DNA from: Deltaproteobacteria bacterium
GTDB lineage: Bacteria; Desulfobacterota; Syntrophia; Syntrophales; UBA2192
NCBI GenBank assembly: GCA_026388445.1
Contig: JAPLJU010000089.1
Location: 1-7,588 of the forward strand
Direction of reading: 5' to 3'
DNA: 7,588 nucleotides
The notes beneath the pieces are model-generated. The model was given only the letters and a program-made list of their open reading frames with translations, was not told where the DNA came from and ran no database searches. Of the stretch, positions 6,353 to 7,588 are shown piece after piece. Numbering within the stretch: the first letter of the stretch is position 1; the number at the start of each line of letters is the position of its first letter. The translations under genes were made by a program, and so were the position numbers.

Positions 6353-6360
6353 AGGGGTGA
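6353..6360 (+). promoter_or_regulatory. Shine-Dalgarno site of the carboxyltransferase gene
   Basis: AGGGGTGA ends 5 bases before the ATG at 6366-6368. It fixes that start: the next in-frame ATG (6423-6425, Met20) has no such site and would remove the conserved N-terminal helix. Confidence 0.65.
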
Positions 6361-6365
6361 GAAAT

Positions 6366-7588
6366 ATGGGCATCACGGAAGATAGAATAAAAGATCTTGA
6401 AAAGAGGAAAGAGCGGCTGATGACCATGGGCGGCGAGGCGCTGGTGAAAAAGCAGCACGAGCTCGGCAAACTCACGGCCCGCCAGAGGATCGATCTCCTG
6501 TTCGATGCGGGAACCTTCCAGGAGGTTCAGCTCTTTGTGAAGCATCGCTCCGCGCTCTTTGGGCTCGGCGACAAACAGATTAACGCCGATGGCGTCATCA
6601 CCGGTTTCGGCAACGTCAACGGCCGGACTGTCTTCTGCGCCGCCCAGGACTTCACCAGCACCGGTGGAAGCCTGGGGGAGATGCACGCCAAGAAAATCTG
6701 GAAGGTGATGGACATGGCCACCGACGCCCGAAAGCCCTTCGTGGCGCTCAACGACTCCGGCGGCGCCCGCATCCAGGAAGGCGTGCCCGCGCTGGAAGGG
6801 TATGGCGGGATCTTCTACCGGAACTCCATCGCCTCGGGCTACATCCCCCAAATCTGCGCCATCATGGGCCCCACGGCGGGAGGCGCCGTCTATTCCCCGG
6901 CCCTGACGGACTACGTTTTCATGGTCAAGAAATCGAGCTACATGTACATCACGGGACCCGATGTCATCAAGGCCGTCATCGGCGAGGAAGTGACCCACGA
7001 AGATCTCGGCGGAGCGCTGGCCCACGCAACCAAGAGCGGCGTGTGCCACTTTGCCACGGAAAACGACGAGGACTGCATCAACAAGATCAAGGGGCTTCTC
7101 TCTTATCTTCCCGACAACTGTCACAGCCCGGTACCGGTGATGCCGTCATCGGACAGTCCCGACCGGGAGTGCCCTGAGCTGGACAAGATCATCCCCGACA
7201 AGGCGACGCGCGGCTACGATATGAGGAAAGTTGTTGCCGCCGTGGCGGATGGCGGCGTCTACTTCGAACCCCACGAGCTCTGGGCGAGAAACATGTTTGT
7301 GGCCTTCATCCGGATCATGGGCAAGACCGTCGGCGTCATCGCCAACAACCCCATGTTCGCGGGCGGCGTCCTGGACGTGAACGCCTCCGACAAGGCCTCC
7401 CGGTTCATCCGCTTCTGCGACGCCTTCGGCATACCGCTTCTCACCTTCGCCGACGTCCCCGGATACATGCCCGGGACGTTCCAGGAGTGGGCCGGCATCA
7501 TCAGCCACGGGGCCAAGCTCCTCCACGCTTACTCGGAGGCGACGGTCCCCAAGGTCACGGTGGTAACCCGCAAGGATTACGGCGGAGC
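6366..7588 (+). CDS. Acyl-CoA carboxylase/decarboxylase carboxyltransferase subunit (partial, 3' end missing)
   Basis: This is the biotin-dependent carboxyltransferase subunit of the PccB/MmdA/GcdA type, which moves a carboxyl group between biotin and an acyl-CoA. 407 codons are present of about 510-520 usual for the family; the gene runs off the right edge without a stop. Starting MGITEDRIKDLEKRKERL, it has the N-terminal crotonase-fold half with LNDSGGARIQEG (128-139) and the oxyanion segment GPTAGGAVYSPAL (168-180). The C-terminal half carries NNPMFAGGVLDVNASDK (327-343), DVPGYMPGTFQEWAGII (363-379), EATVPKVTVVTRK (391-403) and YGGA at the edge. Substrate (propionyl-, methylmalonyl-, glutaconyl-CoA or other) cannot be fixed: the part after YGGA that helps set acyl-CoA choice in actinobacterial enzymes is cut off, and no biotin carrier or membrane subunit is visible. 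It is divergent from pgk. Confidence 0.93.
   Translation, partial: MGITEDRIKDLEKRKERLMTMGGEALVKKQHELGKLTARQRIDLLFDAGTFQEVQLFVKHRSALFGLGDKQINADGVITGFGNVNGRTVFCAAQDFTSTGGSLGEMHAKKIWKVMDMATDARKPFVALNDSGGARIQEGVPALEGYGGIFYRNSIASGYIPQICAIMGPTAGGAVYSPALTDYVFMVKKSSYMYITGPDVIKAVIGEEVTHEDLGGALAHATKSGVCHFATENDEDCINKIKGLLSYLPDNCHSPVPVMPSSDSPDRECPELDKIIPDKATRGYDMRKVVAAVADGGVYFEPHELWARNMFVAFIRIMGKTVGVIANNPMFAGGVLDVNASDKASRFIRFCDAFGIPLLTFADVPGYMPGTFQEWAGIISHGAKLLHAYSEATVPKVTVVTRKDYGG

Noticed and set aside
6312..7526. Long minus-strand open frames (6312-7124, 7146-7526) under the carboxyltransferase gene
   Set aside because: The plus frame encodes a continuous, highly conserved carboxyltransferase; the minus frames are antisense shadows with low-complexity, unfamiliar products.
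1..7588. CRISPR array, insertion sequence, tRNA/rRNA gene, or defence/toxin module
   Set aside because: No regularly spaced repeats, transposase-like frames, terminal inverted repeats, tRNA-like folds or defence domains were seen; more than 90 percent of the window is accounted for by seven housekeeping or metabolic genes.

Overview
This window is a bacterial chromosomal segment made almost entirely of housekeeping genes. It holds six genes on the minus strand and, at the right edge, one divergent gene on the plus strand that runs out of the window. The coding DNA is GC-rich, and the spacers are shorter and more AT-rich. Three features suggest an anaerobic, possibly syntrophic member of the former Deltaproteobacteria (Desulfobacterota, Syntrophus/Syntrophobacter-like): the protein sequences, a MutL with its own endonuclease site, and a biotin-dependent acyl-CoA carboxyltransferase next to pgk. 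This placement is from family resemblance alone and is not secure.

Layout, read right to left along the minus strand: pgk (phosphoglycerate kinase, 4875-6071); a 114-base spacer with a strong hairpin; then the compact cluster truA (4020-4760), rfbD (3148-4023), mutL (1322-3121) and miaA (383-1315). truA and rfbD overlap by 4 bases (ATGA), rfbD and mutL are 26 bases apart, and mutL and miaA are 6 bases apart, so these four are very likely co-transcribed. After a 257-base spacer comes the start of valS (1-125), which continues beyond the left edge. On the plus strand, the carboxyltransferase subunit of a biotin-dependent acyl-CoA carboxylase/decarboxylase (6366-7588) starts from a 294-base divergent spacer shared with pgk.

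Functionally the minus-strand cluster joins two tRNA-modification enzymes (TruA, pseudouridine 38-40; MiaA, i6A37) and a tRNA charging enzyme (ValS) with mismatch repair (MutL). A dTDP-rhamnose biosynthesis reductase (RfbD/RmlD) sits among them without the other rml genes in view. pgk belongs to central carbon metabolism and the divergent carboxyltransferase to acyl-CoA metabolism.

I found no mobile element, CRISPR array, tRNA, rRNA or toxin/defence module, and no clear sign of an undescribed system. The points most worth checking are in the spacers: the divergent pgk/carboxylase promoter region with a palindromic AT box and a 31-codon open frame, the pgk-truA hairpin whose T-run lies on the 'wrong' strand, and the G-run motif upstream of valS.
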